Assembly: GCA_045633845.1 (NCBI GenBank)
Contig: JAZQZC010000029.1
Location: 1-44,737 of the forward strand
Origin: RGIG4708 sp045633845
GTDB taxonomy: Bacteria > Bacillota > Clostridia > UMGS1810
DNA: 44,737 bases
Reading direction: 5' to 3'
Part shown: positions 1 to 7,691 of the stretch, one piece after another
Position numbering within the stretch: position 1 is the first letter of the stretch
How the letters are laid out: the number at the start of each line of letters is the position of its first letter
The notes under the pieces: generated by a model
Databases searched by the model: none
The model's input: only the letters and a program-made list of their open reading frames with translations
Told to the model about the DNA's origin: nothing
Program-made: the position numbers and the translations under genes

Positions 1-130
1 AAATCAAATACGGCACTTTCGCCAACAAAGAATGATAAAAATGAGATTTTTGATATAAATATTGTACCATAATTTTGTTACATTGTCGATACTTATATCG
101 TTACTTATTGTTTCAATATAATTACAGCTA

Positions 131-159
131 TTGCTCTTTGGTTAATTATGCTATATACT
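131..159 (+). promoter_or_regulatory. Probable sigma-A promoter of the 192 gene
   Basis: TTGCTC at 131-136 and TATACT at 154-159 are separated by 17 bases, a fair match to the vegetative consensus. The predicted start lies near 166, giving a short leader into the ribosome binding site AGGAG at 180-184. Bases 1-130 show no gene that I can support. Confidence 0.5.
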
Positions 160-191
160 GATTTTAACAACAATAAAAGGAGCTGATTTCA

Positions 192-653
192 ATGAAAAGA
201 TGCAGAAAATGCTTTTTTGAAAACTCTGACAGCAACAGCATATGCGAAAAGTGCTATGCTCCGCTGGGTACAACAGATGACGGCAGCAAAGAGCTTGAAA
301 TGTTTTTTGAAAAGCAGGAGCAAAAAGAAAAACGCGCAAAAGCATTTCACCTTGCACTCATACCCATATACCTTGTGATATGCACTGTGCTGCTTATTCT
401 TACCTTGATAAACTCCGACTATGGTGCAGATATTGCAGTATTTTATGTTGTTGCTCTTGTGCTATGCGCTTTATACTATTTTTCCATATTTCACACAGAT
501 ACTCTTTTTAAAATTGAGCATATTACCGTTATAGCCAACATTGACGAAGCAAAGCCATCCGATTGGTATTACATAACAAGCAGAATAGGTGCATATGTCT
601 CCCTTGTATTTGGCATAATACTTGTGTCAATACCCTTTATAAATTCGCTGTAA
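192..653 (+). CDS. Zinc-ribbon protein with three membrane segments, function unknown
   Basis: This 153-residue protein starts with a zinc-ribbon pattern of two CxxC knuckles (CRKC at residues 4-7, CEKC at 18-21). A charged Glu/Lys-rich stretch follows around residues 33-53. Three hydrophobic segments lie at roughly 54-75, 80-101 and 133-152. This suggests a cytoplasmic ribbon followed by a small membrane domain. I do not recognise a named family and assign no function. A good ribosome binding site (AAAGGAGC) precedes the ATG. A promoter sits upstream and a strong terminator directly downstream, so the gene is probably monocistronic. Proteins of this shape are common in clostridial genomes and usually remain hypothetical. 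Confidence 0.8.
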   Translation: MKRCRKCFFENSDSNSICEKCYAPLGTTDDGSKELEMFFEKQEQKEKRAKAFHLALIPIYLVICTVLLILTLINSDYGADIAVFYVVALVLCALYYFSIFHTDTLFKIEHITVIANIDEAKPSDWYYITSRIGAYVSLVFGIILVSIPFINSL

Positions 654-662
654 TGCACTTTA

Positions 663-698
663 AAAACCTGTTACTCAAAAAGTAACAGGTTTTATTTT
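663..698 (+). terminator. Rho-independent terminator
   Basis: A perfect 13-bp stem (AAAACCTGTTACT with AGTAACAGGTTTT) closes a five-base loop and is followed by ATTTT. It begins ten bases after the stop codon of the small membrane protein gene. Confidence 0.85.
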
Positions 699-804
699 GG
701 TCAAAATTAATGGTTAATTAATATTGTTATTTTAACTTATATACCAAAACAATAAACAAATTAACATTGTTATTTGAAAAGTTTTATAAAAATCATCATA
801 CCCG

Positions 805-833
805 TTGAAATATTCCAAATTTTGTTGTATAAT
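805..833 (+). promoter_or_regulatory. Sigma-A promoter of ychF
   Basis: TTGAAA at 805-810, a 17-base spacer and a perfect TATAAT at 828-833 lie 38 bases before the ychF start. The intervening leader carries GGAGGT at 858-863. The AT-rich stretch between the preceding terminator and this promoter (699-804) shows nothing else. Confidence 0.75.
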
Positions 834-870
834 ATACTTTGTATTTTTATGATTTGCGGAGGTAGACAAA

Positions 871-1968
871 ATGAAACTAGGTATAGTGGGCTTGCCAAAC
901 GTTGGCAAAAGTACACTTTTTAATGCAATTACCCAGGCAGGTGCAGAGTCTGCAAACTACCCTTTTTGTACAATAGAGCCTAATGTGGGCGTTGTTGCGG
1001 TTCCTGATGAGCGCCTTATTAAGCTTACCGAAATGTACAATCCAAAAAAGACCACACCTGCGGTTATAGAGTTTGTTGACATTGCAGGCCTTGTAAAGGG
1101 TGCAAGCCGCGGCGAGGGCCTTGGAAACAAATTCCTCTCTCACATAAGAGAGGTAGACGCAATTGTACACGTGGTGCGCTGCTTTGACGATGGCAACATT
1201 GTGCATGTAGACGGCTCAATCGACCCGTGCAGAGATGCAGAGACAATTAATATGGAGCTTATTTTTGCAGATATGGAAGCAGTTGAAAGGCGCAAAGAGC
1301 GTGTTTCCAAAATGGTTAAAACAGGCGACAAAAAATACAAAGCAGAGCTTGAACTCTTAGAGCGTATATACAACGCACTCGAAAATGGCAAGCCTGCGCG
1401 CTCTGTTGAAATTGCAAAAGAAGAACAGGAATTTATGAAAGAGCTGTTTTTGCTCACCACCAAGCCTGTTATATATGCGGCAAATGTTGCAGAGGACGAT
1501 TTTGCAAACGGCATTGACGGCAACAAATATGTGGCAGAGCTGACAAAGCTCGCAAAAGAGGAAAACGCAGAGGTACTCCCTATCAGCGCACAAATTGAGC
1601 AGGAGCTTTCTGAGCTTGACGAGGAGGAGAAGCTTGCTTTTCTTAACGAATTGGGAGTAGAAGAATCGGGTCTTAACAGACTTGTTAAAAAGAGCTATTC
1701 ACTGCTTGGGCTTATAAGCTTTTTGACAAGCGGCTCAGACGAGTGCAGAGCGTGGACAATCAAAAGAGGTACAAAAGCACCTCAGGCTGCAGGCAAAATC
1801 CACACCGATTTTGAAAAAGGCTTTATACGCGCAGAGGTTGTTGCATACGACGACCTGATGGCTTGCAGCACCTATGCGGCCGCACGAGAAAAGGGTCTTG
1901 TACGCCTTGAGGGCAAGGATTATGTAATGAACGACGGAGATATTGTTCTTTTCAGATTCAATGTATAA
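871..1968 (+). CDS. ychF: Redox-regulated ATPase/GTPase YchF (Obg family)
   Basis: This is a 365-residue protein of normal YchF/OLA1 length. Walker A is GLPNVGKST at residues 7-15 and the switch II region reads DIAGLVKGASRGEGLGNKF. The base-specificity motif is NVAE rather than NKxD. That is the hallmark change which lets YchF prefer ATP over GTP. A coiled-coil insertion lies around residues 125-195, and the C-terminal 85 residues form the TGS-like domain ending in DIVLFRFNV. Members bind ribosomes and are linked to stress responses and translation fidelity. The gene has its own promoter and a strong GGAGGT ribosome binding site. No clear T-tailed terminator follows; an imperfect hairpin near 1976-2002 is weak. 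Confidence 0.97.
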   Translation: MKLGIVGLPNVGKSTLFNAITQAGAESANYPFCTIEPNVGVVAVPDERLIKLTEMYNPKKTTPAVIEFVDIAGLVKGASRGEGLGNKFLSHIREVDAIVHVVRCFDDGNIVHVDGSIDPCRDAETINMELIFADMEAVERRKERVSKMVKTGDKKYKAELELLERIYNALENGKPARSVEIAKEEQEFMKELFLLTTKPVIYAANVAEDDFANGIDGNKYVAELTKLAKEENAEVLPISAQIEQELSELDEEEKLAFLNELGVEESGLNRLVKKSYSLLGLISFLTSGSDECRAWTIKRGTKAPQAAGKIHTDFEKGFIRAEVVAYDDLMACSTYAAAREKGLVRLEGKDYVMNDGDIVLFRFNV

Positions 1969-2034
1969 AAATGGAAATTCTGCATACATTATTATGCGAA
2001 TTAATAACAAACTGTTAACAAATCATTTTAGGTA

Positions 2035-2062
2035 TTGATTTTTTTAAAATTTGAGTTATAAT
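2035..2062 (+). promoter_or_regulatory. Sigma-A promoter of groESL
   Basis: TTGATT at 2035-2040 and a perfect TATAAT at 2057-2062 are 16 bases apart. The predicted start near 2069 places the CIRCE operator at the very 5' end of the transcript, the usual arrangement for HrcA-controlled heat-shock genes. Confidence 0.75.
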
Positions 2063-2074
2063 ACCTTATATAAG

Positions 2075-2101
2075 TTAGCAATCATACCAAGAGAGTGCTA
2101 A
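2075..2101 (+). promoter_or_regulatory. CIRCE operator (HrcA binding site)
   Basis: TTAGCAATC, a nine-base spacer and GAGTGCTAA match the CIRCE consensus TTAGCACTC-N9-GAGTGCTAA with one substitution in the left arm (A for C at the seventh position). It lies just downstream of the groESL -10 box. HrcA repression of groESL through CIRCE is established in Firmicutes; hrcA itself is not in the window. Confidence 0.92.
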
Positions 2102-2142
2102 AACAGTTTAAAATTTTTTATTATATACAGGAGGCATAAGTT

Positions 2143-2427
2143 ATGACAATCAAACCATTGGCAGACAGAGTTGTTATCAAAATGGTTGAAACAGAAGAAA
2201 CAACCAAAAGCGGAATTGTACTTACAGGCAGCGCAAAGGAAAAGCCCGAGGTGGCAGAGGTACTTGCAGTTGGCCCCGGCGGCGTTGTAGACGGCAAGGA
2301 AGTAGTTATGCAAATCAAGGTTGGCGATAAAGTGCTTATCAGCCAGTATGCCGGAACAAAGGTTAAGCTTGACGGAGAAGAAAAAATAATTGTAAGACAA
2401 AGCGACATTCTCGCAGTTGTAGAATAA
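2143..2427 (+). CDS. groES: Co-chaperonin GroES
   Basis: This 94-residue protein is the full length of GroES. It begins IKPLADRVVIK, carries the mobile-loop region TTKSGIVLTGSAKEKP at about residues 22-37, and ends with the conserved DILAVVE strand. A heptamer of this protein caps GroEL during ATP-driven folding of client proteins in the cytoplasm. AGGAGG at 2129-2134 is a near-ideal ribosome binding site. The gene is first in the groESL operon behind a promoter and a CIRCE operator. A two-hairpin repeat element begins at the base after its stop codon and separates it from groEL by 113 bases. Confidence 0.98.
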   Translation: MTIKPLADRVVIKMVETEETTKSGIVLTGSAKEKPEVAEVLAVGPGGVVDGKEVVMQIKVGDKVLISQYAGTKVKLDGEEKIIVRQSDILAVVE

Positions 2428-2483
2428 GCGGCACTGCCGCTCTTGTCGCGTACAGGATTATTACAATCTCACACGCGAACAAG
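2428..2483 (+). repeat. Two-hairpin intergenic repeat, copy 1
   Basis: A 56-nt element starts directly after the groES stop codon. Hairpin 1 is GCGGC-ACT-GCCGC. A longer hairpin is closed by CTTGT with ACAAG and CGCGT with ACGCG, leaving one bulged A, and has an inner GATT/AATC helix. Related copies lie at 26430-26485 and 44464-44521. Stem bases differ between copies in a pairing-preserving way, so the structure is probably what is conserved. Possible roles are mRNA processing or stability between groES and groEL, or a small non-autonomous mobile element. I do not recognise the family. Confidence 0.7.
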
Positions 2484-2540
2484 TTTTTGCGTCCAAATAA
2501 GGACATTCATATTTACTTGACAGAAAGGAATTGATTAATA

Positions 2541-4178
2541 ATGGCAAAACAGATTTTATTCGGCGAAGAAGCAAGACGTGCTCTCCAGGCAGGTGTAGAC
2601 CAGCTTGCAGACGCGGTTAAAATTACACTTGGACCAAAGGGAAGAAATGCACTTCTCGACAAAAAGTTTGGCTCTCCCCTTATTACAAACGACGGCGTTA
2701 CAATAGCAAAAGAAATTGAGCTTGAAGACCCGTTTGAAAATATGGGTGCACAGCTTGTAAAAGAAGTTGCAACAAAAACAAATGACGTTGCAGGTGACGG
2801 CACAACAACCGCTACACTCCTTGCACAGGCTATTATCCGCGAGGGTCTCAAAAACGTGGCTGCAGGTGCTAATCCAATGATTGTGCGCAAGGGTATTCAA
2901 AAGGCTGTTGACACGGCAGTTGAATACATCAAAACAAGTGCAAAAAATGTAAGCGGCAAAGAGGATATCTCGAGAGTTGCATCTGTATCTGCTGCAAACA
3001 CCTACATCGGTCAACTTATTGCAGACGCTATGGAAAAGGTGTCAAGCGACGGTGTAATCACTGTTGAAGAATCAAAAACTGCCGAAACCTACTGCGATGT
3101 TGTAGAGGGTATGCAGTTTGACAGAGGTTACATCTCCCCTTATATGGTTACAGATACCGAAAAAATGGAAGCAGAGCTTGACGATGCAAGCATACTTATC
3201 ACAGACAAAAAAATCTCCAACATTCAGGAAATTCTCCCTCTCCTTGAGCAGATTGTAAAGGTTGGTAAAAAGCTCCTTATTATTGCAGAGGATATTGAGG
3301 GCGAAGCTCTTACAACTCTTATTGTCAACAAGCTCCGCGGCACATTCAACTGCGTTGCAGTTAAAGCTCCTGGCTTTGGCGACAGACGCAAGGAAATGCT
3401 AAAAGACATTGCCATCTTAACAGGCGGTCAGGTTATAAGCGAAGAGCTTGGCTTAGAGCTTAAAGACACTACACTTGATATGCTCGGCAGCGCAAAACAG
3501 GTTAAAATACAGAAAGAAAACACAATTATTGTTGACGGCAACGGCGACAAAGCAGCAATTGCAGACAGAATTGCAGTTATCAAAAATCAGATTGCCGAAA
3601 CAACATCTGAATTTGACAAAGAAAAGCTCCTCGAGCGCCTTGCTAAGCTCTCAGGCGGTGTAGCTGTAATTAAGGTTGGTGCTGCAACCGAAACCGAAAT
3701 GAAAGAAATGAAAATGCGAATTGAAGATGCTCTCGCTGCAACAAAAGCTGCAGTTGAAGAAGGCATCATCGCAGGCGGCGGTACATCATACGTAAATGCA
3801 ATACCAAGCGTAGAAAAAGTGCTTGACACAATTACCGACGCAGACGAAAAGACAGGTGTTAAAATTATTCTCAAAGCTTTAGAGGAGCCTGTTAAACAGA
3901 TTGCAAAAAATGCAGGTCTTGAGGGTAGCATAATCCTTGACAAAATCAAAACACAAAAAGACGGCGTAGGCTTTAATGCTCTTACCGAAGAATATGTTGA
4001 TATGTTAGATGCAGGTATTGTAGACCCTGCAAAGGTTACAAGAAGCGCACTCCAGAATGCCGCAAGTGTTGCAGGTATGGTGCTCACAACCGAAAGCGTT
4101 GTTGCAGATAAAGAGGACCCGAACGCAAATGCTATGGGTGCAGCAGCTGCAGGCGGCGCAGGTATGGGAATGTATTAA
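2541..4178 (+). CDS. groEL: 60-kDa chaperonin GroEL
   Basis: This 545-residue protein matches GroEL length and architecture. The equatorial ATP site shows LGPKGRNALL and the catalytic DGTTTATLLA block near residues 86-95. The apical domain includes PGFGDRRKEMLKDIA, and the second equatorial segment has AAVEEGIIAGGG. The C-terminus ends in an Ala/Gly/Met-rich flexible tail (GGAGMGMY), a variant of the GGM tail that lies inside the folding chamber. With GroES it folds cytoplasmic proteins under CIRCE/HrcA control. The ribosome binding site AAAGGA lies 11 bases upstream of the ATG. It is followed by a terminator shared in position with the convergent sigF gene. Confidence 0.99.
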   Translation: MAKQILFGEEARRALQAGVDQLADAVKITLGPKGRNALLDKKFGSPLITNDGVTIAKEIELEDPFENMGAQLVKEVATKTNDVAGDGTTTATLLAQAIIREGLKNVAAGANPMIVRKGIQKAVDTAVEYIKTSAKNVSGKEDISRVASVSAANTYIGQLIADAMEKVSSDGVITVEESKTAETYCDVVEGMQFDRGYISPYMVTDTEKMEAELDDASILITDKKISNIQEILPLLEQIVKVGKKLLIIAEDIEGEALTTLIVNKLRGTFNCVAVKAPGFGDRRKEMLKDIAILTGGQVISEELGLELKDTTLDMLGSAKQVKIQKENTIIVDGNGDKAAIADRIAVIKNQIAETTSEFDKEKLLERLAKLSGGVAVIKVGAATETEMKEMKMRIEDALAATKAAVEEGIIAGGGTSYVNAIPSVEKVLDTITDADEKTGVKIILKALEEPVKQIAKNAGLEGSIILDKIKTQKDGVGFNALTEEYVDMLDAGIVDPAKVTRSALQNAASVAGMVLTTESVVADKEDPNANAMGAAAAGGAGMGMY

Positions 4179-4212
4179 TTTCATACAGACATCAAATAAC
4201 CCGAACAATGAG

Positions 4213-4264
4213 CCGACCCCCAAAAGTTAGACCAAAAATCTAACGATTGGGAGGTCGGTTTTTC
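4213..4264 (+). terminator. groESL terminator
   Basis: An outer stem CCGACC/GGTCGG and an inner stem GTTAGA/TCTAAC form a long hairpin followed by TTTTTC. It ends four bases before the convergent sigF stop codon and may work in both directions. Confidence 0.8.
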
Positions 4265-4268
4265 ATAT

Positions 4269-4973
4269 TCACTCCATAACTGACCTGAGCTTTGAGAGTA
4301 TCTTTTTTTCATTCCTTGAAATCTGAACCTGAGAAACCCCCAGCACCTTTGCAACCTCGCTCTGAGTTTTGCCCAAAAAATAGCGGTGCTCAACTATAAG
4401 CTTTTCGTCATCGCTTAAGTTATCTATTGCCATATCAAGACAAAGGCTGTCAACACGTGATTCGCCTGTATCAAGGTCGTATGTAACGGTATCTATAAGA
4501 TACATATCTGTATCACCTTTTTTACTGTAAAGATATTCGGGCGGCGATTGTGATTCCATAGCGGTAAGCACACTCTCCACGTTGGAATTAAGCTCCCTGG
4601 CAATTTCGCTGATTGTTGCCTCTCTACCCTCGTTTATAAGGATTTTGTCTCGCACAGCAAATGCCTTTATTGCAAGCTCGCGCATACTGCGGCTTACCTT
4701 GATATATGAATTATCCCTGAAATACCGCTTGATTTCGCCCGTAATAAGAGGAACTGCGTATGTAGAAAATGCCACATTGTATGAGGCATCAAAATTGCGT
4801 ATTGCCTTTAGCATACCAACGCACCCAAGCTGAAACACATCGTCTATATCAAGTCCTCTGCCCAAAAACCTTTTGGCAATGCTCATAACCAGCGGCTTGT
4901 TGTCTGATATCAGTTTTTCTTCTGCATCCTTTGAGCCACGGCGCGCAAGCTCCAATAACATTGTATTTGTCAT
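4269..4973 (-). CDS. sigF: RNA polymerase sporulation sigma factor SigF
   Basis: This 234-residue sigma-70 family protein has region 2 with DIDDVFQLGCVGMLKAIRNF and a region 4 helix-turn-helix at KTQSEVAKVLGVSQVQISR. It has the short length of the sporulation sigma factors F and G. Placement directly behind spoIIAA and spoIIAB identifies it as sigma F (SpoIIAC), which drives forespore-specific transcription. It is held inactive by SpoIIAB until SpoIIAA is dephosphorylated. It lies seven bases after spoIIAB, consistent with one transcript. Confusion with SigG is the only serious alternative, and the operon context argues against it. Confidence 0.95.
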   Translation of the reverse strand: MTNTMLLELARRGSKDAEEKLISDNKPLVMSIAKRFLGRGLDIDDVFQLGCVGMLKAIRNFDASYNVAFSTYAVPLITGEIKRYFRDNSYIKVSRSMRELAIKAFAVRDKILINEGREATISEIARELNSNVESVLTAMESQSPPEYLYSKKGDTDMYLIDTVTYDLDTGESRVDSLCLDMAIDNLSDDEKLIVEHRYFLGKTQSEVAKVLGVSQVQISRNEKKILSKLRSVME

Positions 4974-4980
4974 AGCTGCC

Positions 4981-5433
4981 TCACAGTCTGTTTTTGCCTA
5001 TTGTTTTGGTCATAATTACCTTTGTGCCAACTCCCACTATGGAGTCTACCTTTATGCTGTCCATAAAGGTCTCCATTACTGTAAAGCCCATACCCGACCG
5101 CTCCATATCTGAGTTGGTGGTAAACATAGGCTCCATTGCTTTTGCAACATCCTCAATACCCTTGCCGTAATCCTTTACTGTTATGGTAACGGTGTCGTCA
5201 AGGGATGAACACTCAAGGTACACGTTGCCCTTTTTTTCGCTGTAGCCGTGAACAATGGCATTTGTTACCGCCTCCGACACCGCCGTTCTGATATCAGATA
5301 ACTCCTCTATAGTTGGGTCAAGAGGTGCAACAAATGCCGCCACTATCATCCTCGCAAAGCTCTCGTTTTCGGATTTAGACAAAAACTCTGCCTTCAGCTC
5401 GTTTATTCTTTTAATACTTGTTAAACTGTTCAT
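4981..5433 (-). CDS. spoIIAB: Anti-sigma F factor and protein kinase SpoIIAB
   Basis: This is a 150-residue GHKL-fold serine kinase. The N box is EAVTNAIVHGY, the G1 box DYGKGIEDV and the G2 box SGMGFTVMETF. It binds sigma F, and it phosphorylates SpoIIAA on a serine. I chose the ATG at 5433 (MNSLTSIKRINEL) because AAGGAG stands eight bases upstream. A longer reading from 5493 would add 20 residues that overlap spoIIAA and resemble no SpoIIAB. The ATPase motifs look intact. It is the middle gene of spoIIAA-spoIIAB-sigF. Confidence 0.95.
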   Translation of the reverse strand: MNSLTSIKRINELKAEFLSKSENESFARMIVAAFVAPLDPTIEELSDIRTAVSEAVTNAIVHGYSEKKGNVYLECSSLDDTVTITVKDYGKGIEDVAKAMEPMFTTNSDMERSGMGFTVMETFMDSIKVDSIVGVGTKVIMTKTIGKNRL

Positions 5434-5455
5434 ATTTTTCTCCTTATCTGCGTTT

Positions 5456-5785
5456 TTAACATATATCTGTAAGTGACGGATAAACCGACACAATTTTTGG
5501 TATTCCCGACATATTGAGTATTTTATTTACGCAGCCGTCGCAGCTCACAATACTTATATTACCGCCAAGGCTTTTTACAAGCTTGTACCTGCCTATTACA
5601 AGCCCCACTCCCGATGAATCCATAAAATGCAAATCGGTAAAATCAAACACAAGATTTTTTACATTACCACGCATAATTCGTTTGTCTGTTTCGGTGCGGA
5701 TGGTTTTTGCCAGATGATGATCAAGCTCCCCCGACACCTTTGTTACAAGGCAGTCTGTTCCTTTCATAAAAAAATTAACCTGCAA
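5456..5785 (-). CDS. spoIIAA: Anti-anti-sigma factor SpoIIAA (STAS domain), TTG start
   Basis: This 109-residue STAS-domain protein contains the phosphorylation loop DSSGVGLVIGRYK. The second Ser of DSS corresponds to the site phosphorylated by SpoIIAB and dephosphorylated by SpoIIE. Unphosphorylated SpoIIAA frees sigma F in the forespore. The best start is a TTG at 5785, ten bases after AGGAG. The nearby ATG is out of frame and closes after a few codons, and the next in-frame ATG (5767) would remove part of the first beta strand. The gene begins the spoIIA operon and follows a sigma-H-like promoter. A 12-bp inverted repeat spans the promoter and start codon (see separate entry). Confidence 0.93.
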   Translation of the reverse strand: MQVNFFMKGTDCLVTKVSGELDHHLAKTIRTETDKRIMRGNVKNLVFDFTDLHFMDSSGVGLVIGRYKLVKSLGGNISIVSCDGCVNKILNMSGIPKIVSVYPSLTDIC

Positions 5786-5830
5786 CTCATATCAACTCCT
5801 CTCTAGAGTTAATAATTCGTTGCAGGTTAA
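5775..5830 (-). repeat. 12-bp inverted repeat spanning the spoIIAA start
   Basis: TTAACCTGCAAC at 5775-5786 pairs perfectly with GTTGCAGGTTAA at 5819-5830 across 32 bases. The first arm (plus-strand order) covers the TTG start codon of spoIIAA, and the loop contains its ribosome binding site. A smaller AACTC/GAGTT stem is nested inside. In RNA this could hide the start. However, the outer arm overlaps the candidate sigma-H promoter, so it may instead be a DNA operator or chance. Confidence 0.6.
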
Positions 5831-5841
5831 ATTTCTCCCTT
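5813..5841 (-). promoter_or_regulatory. Candidate sigma-H promoter of the spoIIA operon
   Basis: On the minus strand AACGAATTA fits the sigma-H -10 pattern RNNGAATWW exactly. AAGGGAGAA eleven bases upstream is an imperfect match to the RNAGGAWWW -35 pattern. In Bacillus subtilis spoIIA is transcribed by sigma H with Spo0A. I see no convincing Spo0A box, only a near match (TTGTCGG) inside the end of folC. Confidence 0.5.
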
Positions 5842-5871
5842 GACGGGAAATGATTTATTTTGTAAATCCCG

Positions 5872-7164
5872 TTATTTTGTTAAATTGTCGGTTATTTGGA
5901 ACACAGTTTTTCTAACCTCGCCGCAAAGATACAGCGAGCCGAATATGCACACAACGCCATTTTGAGTTATGCTGTCAGCGTATTTTACTGCTTCCTCGCA
6001 GTTTTCGATATATATTGCATCACTGCGGTATTTCTTTACTTTGCAAAAAACATCCTCACCGCTTGTCTGCCTTATTGACGGCACCTTGGTGACAATTATT
6101 TTTGCACCATCCACACTGCATATTCTTTGGATACTATCAAGATAATCCTTGTCGTTAAGCATACCAAAAACAAAGGTTTTTGGCATATCACGCAAAAGCA
6201 ACTCTGCGCTCTTTACAAAAGCATCTATGCCATGGCTGTTGTGAGCGCCGTCGAGCACAAATACTTTGTGTTGCTTTTTTACAACCTCAAAGCGGCATTT
6301 CCACTTTGTTTCTGCAATTCCTTTTTTTATGTCCTCGTCCGATATATCAAGTGTTTTTTGCAGTGCCCTTGCGGCATCTATTGCAGTAACTGCATTTTTT
6401 ACCTGATACTCTCCGCACAGTGACAATCGGTATGACGTGCCCTTGTAGTCAAAGCTTGTACCATCAAGGGTGCAATTTATATTTTGGGCGCAAATTCCAT
6501 CGTTGTTTACAATTTGCGCCGACATTTCGCTGCACTTGTTTTGTATTTGTTTTATTGCGTTGTCGGGCTGCCATTTATATATTACAACGGGAGCGTTTTG
6601 CTTTATTATCCCCGATTTTTCGGCGGCTATCTCCCCTATGGTGCTGCCAAGTATGCTCATATGGTCTAAGCCTATTGCACATATAACGCAGGCAAGGGGG
6701 CTTTTGATTATGTTGGTAGAGTCAAGCCTGCCGCCAAGTCCACATTCCAGCACAACAATGTCACACCCCTGGTCGCGAAAGTACAAAAAGCCCATAGCGG
6801 TTATAAACTCAAACTCTATGGGTGTTATGCCAGCCCGCTCCACTGCCTGCTTTACAATATTTGTATATTTTACAAGGTCACCTTCGCTTATATTATTCCC
6901 GTTAATTTGTATTCTTTCGTTAAAAACCTCAATATAAGGTGAGATGTAGCATCCCACCTTATATTTTTGTTTAAATATACTTGCAAGCATGGCGCTGACA
7001 GAGCCTTTTCCGTTTGTTCCTGCTAAGTGAACAAACTCAAGCTCGTCCTGAGGATTTCCCAAATAATCACAAAGTTTTGTGATATTGGCAAGACCTGCCT
7101 TTTTGCCGAATTTGCTGAGAGAATGAATATATTCTATACAATGTTGCTGATTGATGAGTTCCAT
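5872..7164 (-). CDS. folC: Folylpolyglutamate synthase / dihydrofolate synthase
   Basis: This 430-residue protein has the typical FolC length. The P-loop GTNGKGSVSAML is near residue 49, CGLGGRLDSTN follows around residue 146, and the Mur-ligase C-terminal domain shows VLDGAHNSHGI. It adds glutamate to dihydropteroate and to folates in the cytoplasm. In many Firmicutes folC follows valS directly. Here a roughly 5-kb AT-rich island separates the two. The RBS GGAGGAAACAG lies at the junction with a truncated gene whose 3' end overlaps the folC start. The stop codon is 38 bases before the candidate spoIIA promoter. Confidence 0.96.
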   Translation of the reverse strand: MELINQQHCIEYIHSLSKFGKKAGLANITKLCDYLGNPQDELEFVHLAGTNGKGSVSAMLASIFKQKYKVGCYISPYIEVFNERIQINGNNISEGDLVKYTNIVKQAVERAGITPIEFEFITAMGFLYFRDQGCDIVVLECGLGGRLDSTNIIKSPLACVICAIGLDHMSILGSTIGEIAAEKSGIIKQNAPVVIYKWQPDNAIKQIQNKCSEMSAQIVNNDGICAQNINCTLDGTSFDYKGTSYRLSLCGEYQVKNAVTAIDAARALQKTLDISDEDIKKGIAETKWKCRFEVVKKQHKVFVLDGAHNSHGIDAFVKSAELLLRDMPKTFVFGMLNDKDYLDSIQRICSVDGAKIIVTKVPSIRQTSGEDVFCKVKKYRSDAIYIENCEEAVKYADSITQNGVVCIFGSLYLCGEVRKTVFQITDNLTK

Positions 7165-7298
7165 TCTGTTTCCTCCGTTTTTTTGTCATAATGCCCACCA
7201 TTAGCGTCTGTTCGGCCTGGATGAGCAAATGTCGTAAATGAAGTGGACAAAATTAATAATATGAGTGTTAATGTTTTCAAAATCTTTTTGTTTTTCAT
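7134..7298 (-). pseudogene. Truncated YHYH-type secreted protein remnant
   Basis: A 54-codon reading frame starts at ATG 7298 behind GAGGGTAAT. It encodes a signal peptide (KNKK, a hydrophobic Leu/Ile run, FTTFA) followed by HPGRTDANGGHYDKKT. I recognise HPGRTDxxGGHYD as the beginning of the secreted YHYH-type domain, which normally continues into a tyrosine/histidine repeat and runs longer. Here the similarity stops after KKT. The frame then runs through the folC ribosome binding site and ends in a different frame inside folC. This looks like a gene cut off by a rearrangement at the edge of the island. Family assignment is from memory of the motif. Confidence 0.6.
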
Positions 7299-7400
7299 AA
7301 TATTACCCTCTCTTTGTTTCTGTGATTTTATAATTAGTAAATATCTAATTTATAAAGACTATATAATCTGGATACCATTAATTTTTTATGATAGTTCGTG

Positions 7401-7644
7401 TTAAGTTGGGTGAACAGTGAATAATAAGAACCATCACGAAACATAACGAAATCAAAGATTTCTATATTTCGGATAACCTTGTTGTGCCAAGGCACAATAT
7501 GGACCTACTACTTTTTCTCTATTATTCGGTAGATTCGTGAATCGCCCCTACAAGTTTTCCCAAACACTTTTCCTTAGAACCCGCGAGAATACTTGGTTTT
7601 CCCGCTCCCGGTAGCATATGTAAATATTAAAATTAAGCAAACTA
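7401..7644 (-). repeat. Island repeat, long copy A, downstream of the aldo-keto reductase
   Basis: This 390-base gap (7299-7691) holds no gene. It starts with AAGTTGGGTGAACAGTGAA, matching 8734 onward, and contains GGACCTACTA near 7501. It ends with a hairpin unit at 7578-7644 (CCCGCGAGAAT, CATATGTAAATATTA, GCAAACTA) shared with 8803-8861 and 10003-10065. An inserted stretch holds the perfect palindrome TTGTGCC-AA-GGCACAA at 7482-7497. The final hairpin may terminate the reductase transcript. Confidence 0.65.
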
Positions 7645-7691
7645 TTTTAATGAATTATAAAACATAATAGAATCCATGCCTTGTCTTACAA

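Noticed and set aside
2517..2545. Separate groEL promoter from TTGACA at 2517
   Set aside because: No -10 box lies at a suitable distance; the spacing would place it inside the groEL start.
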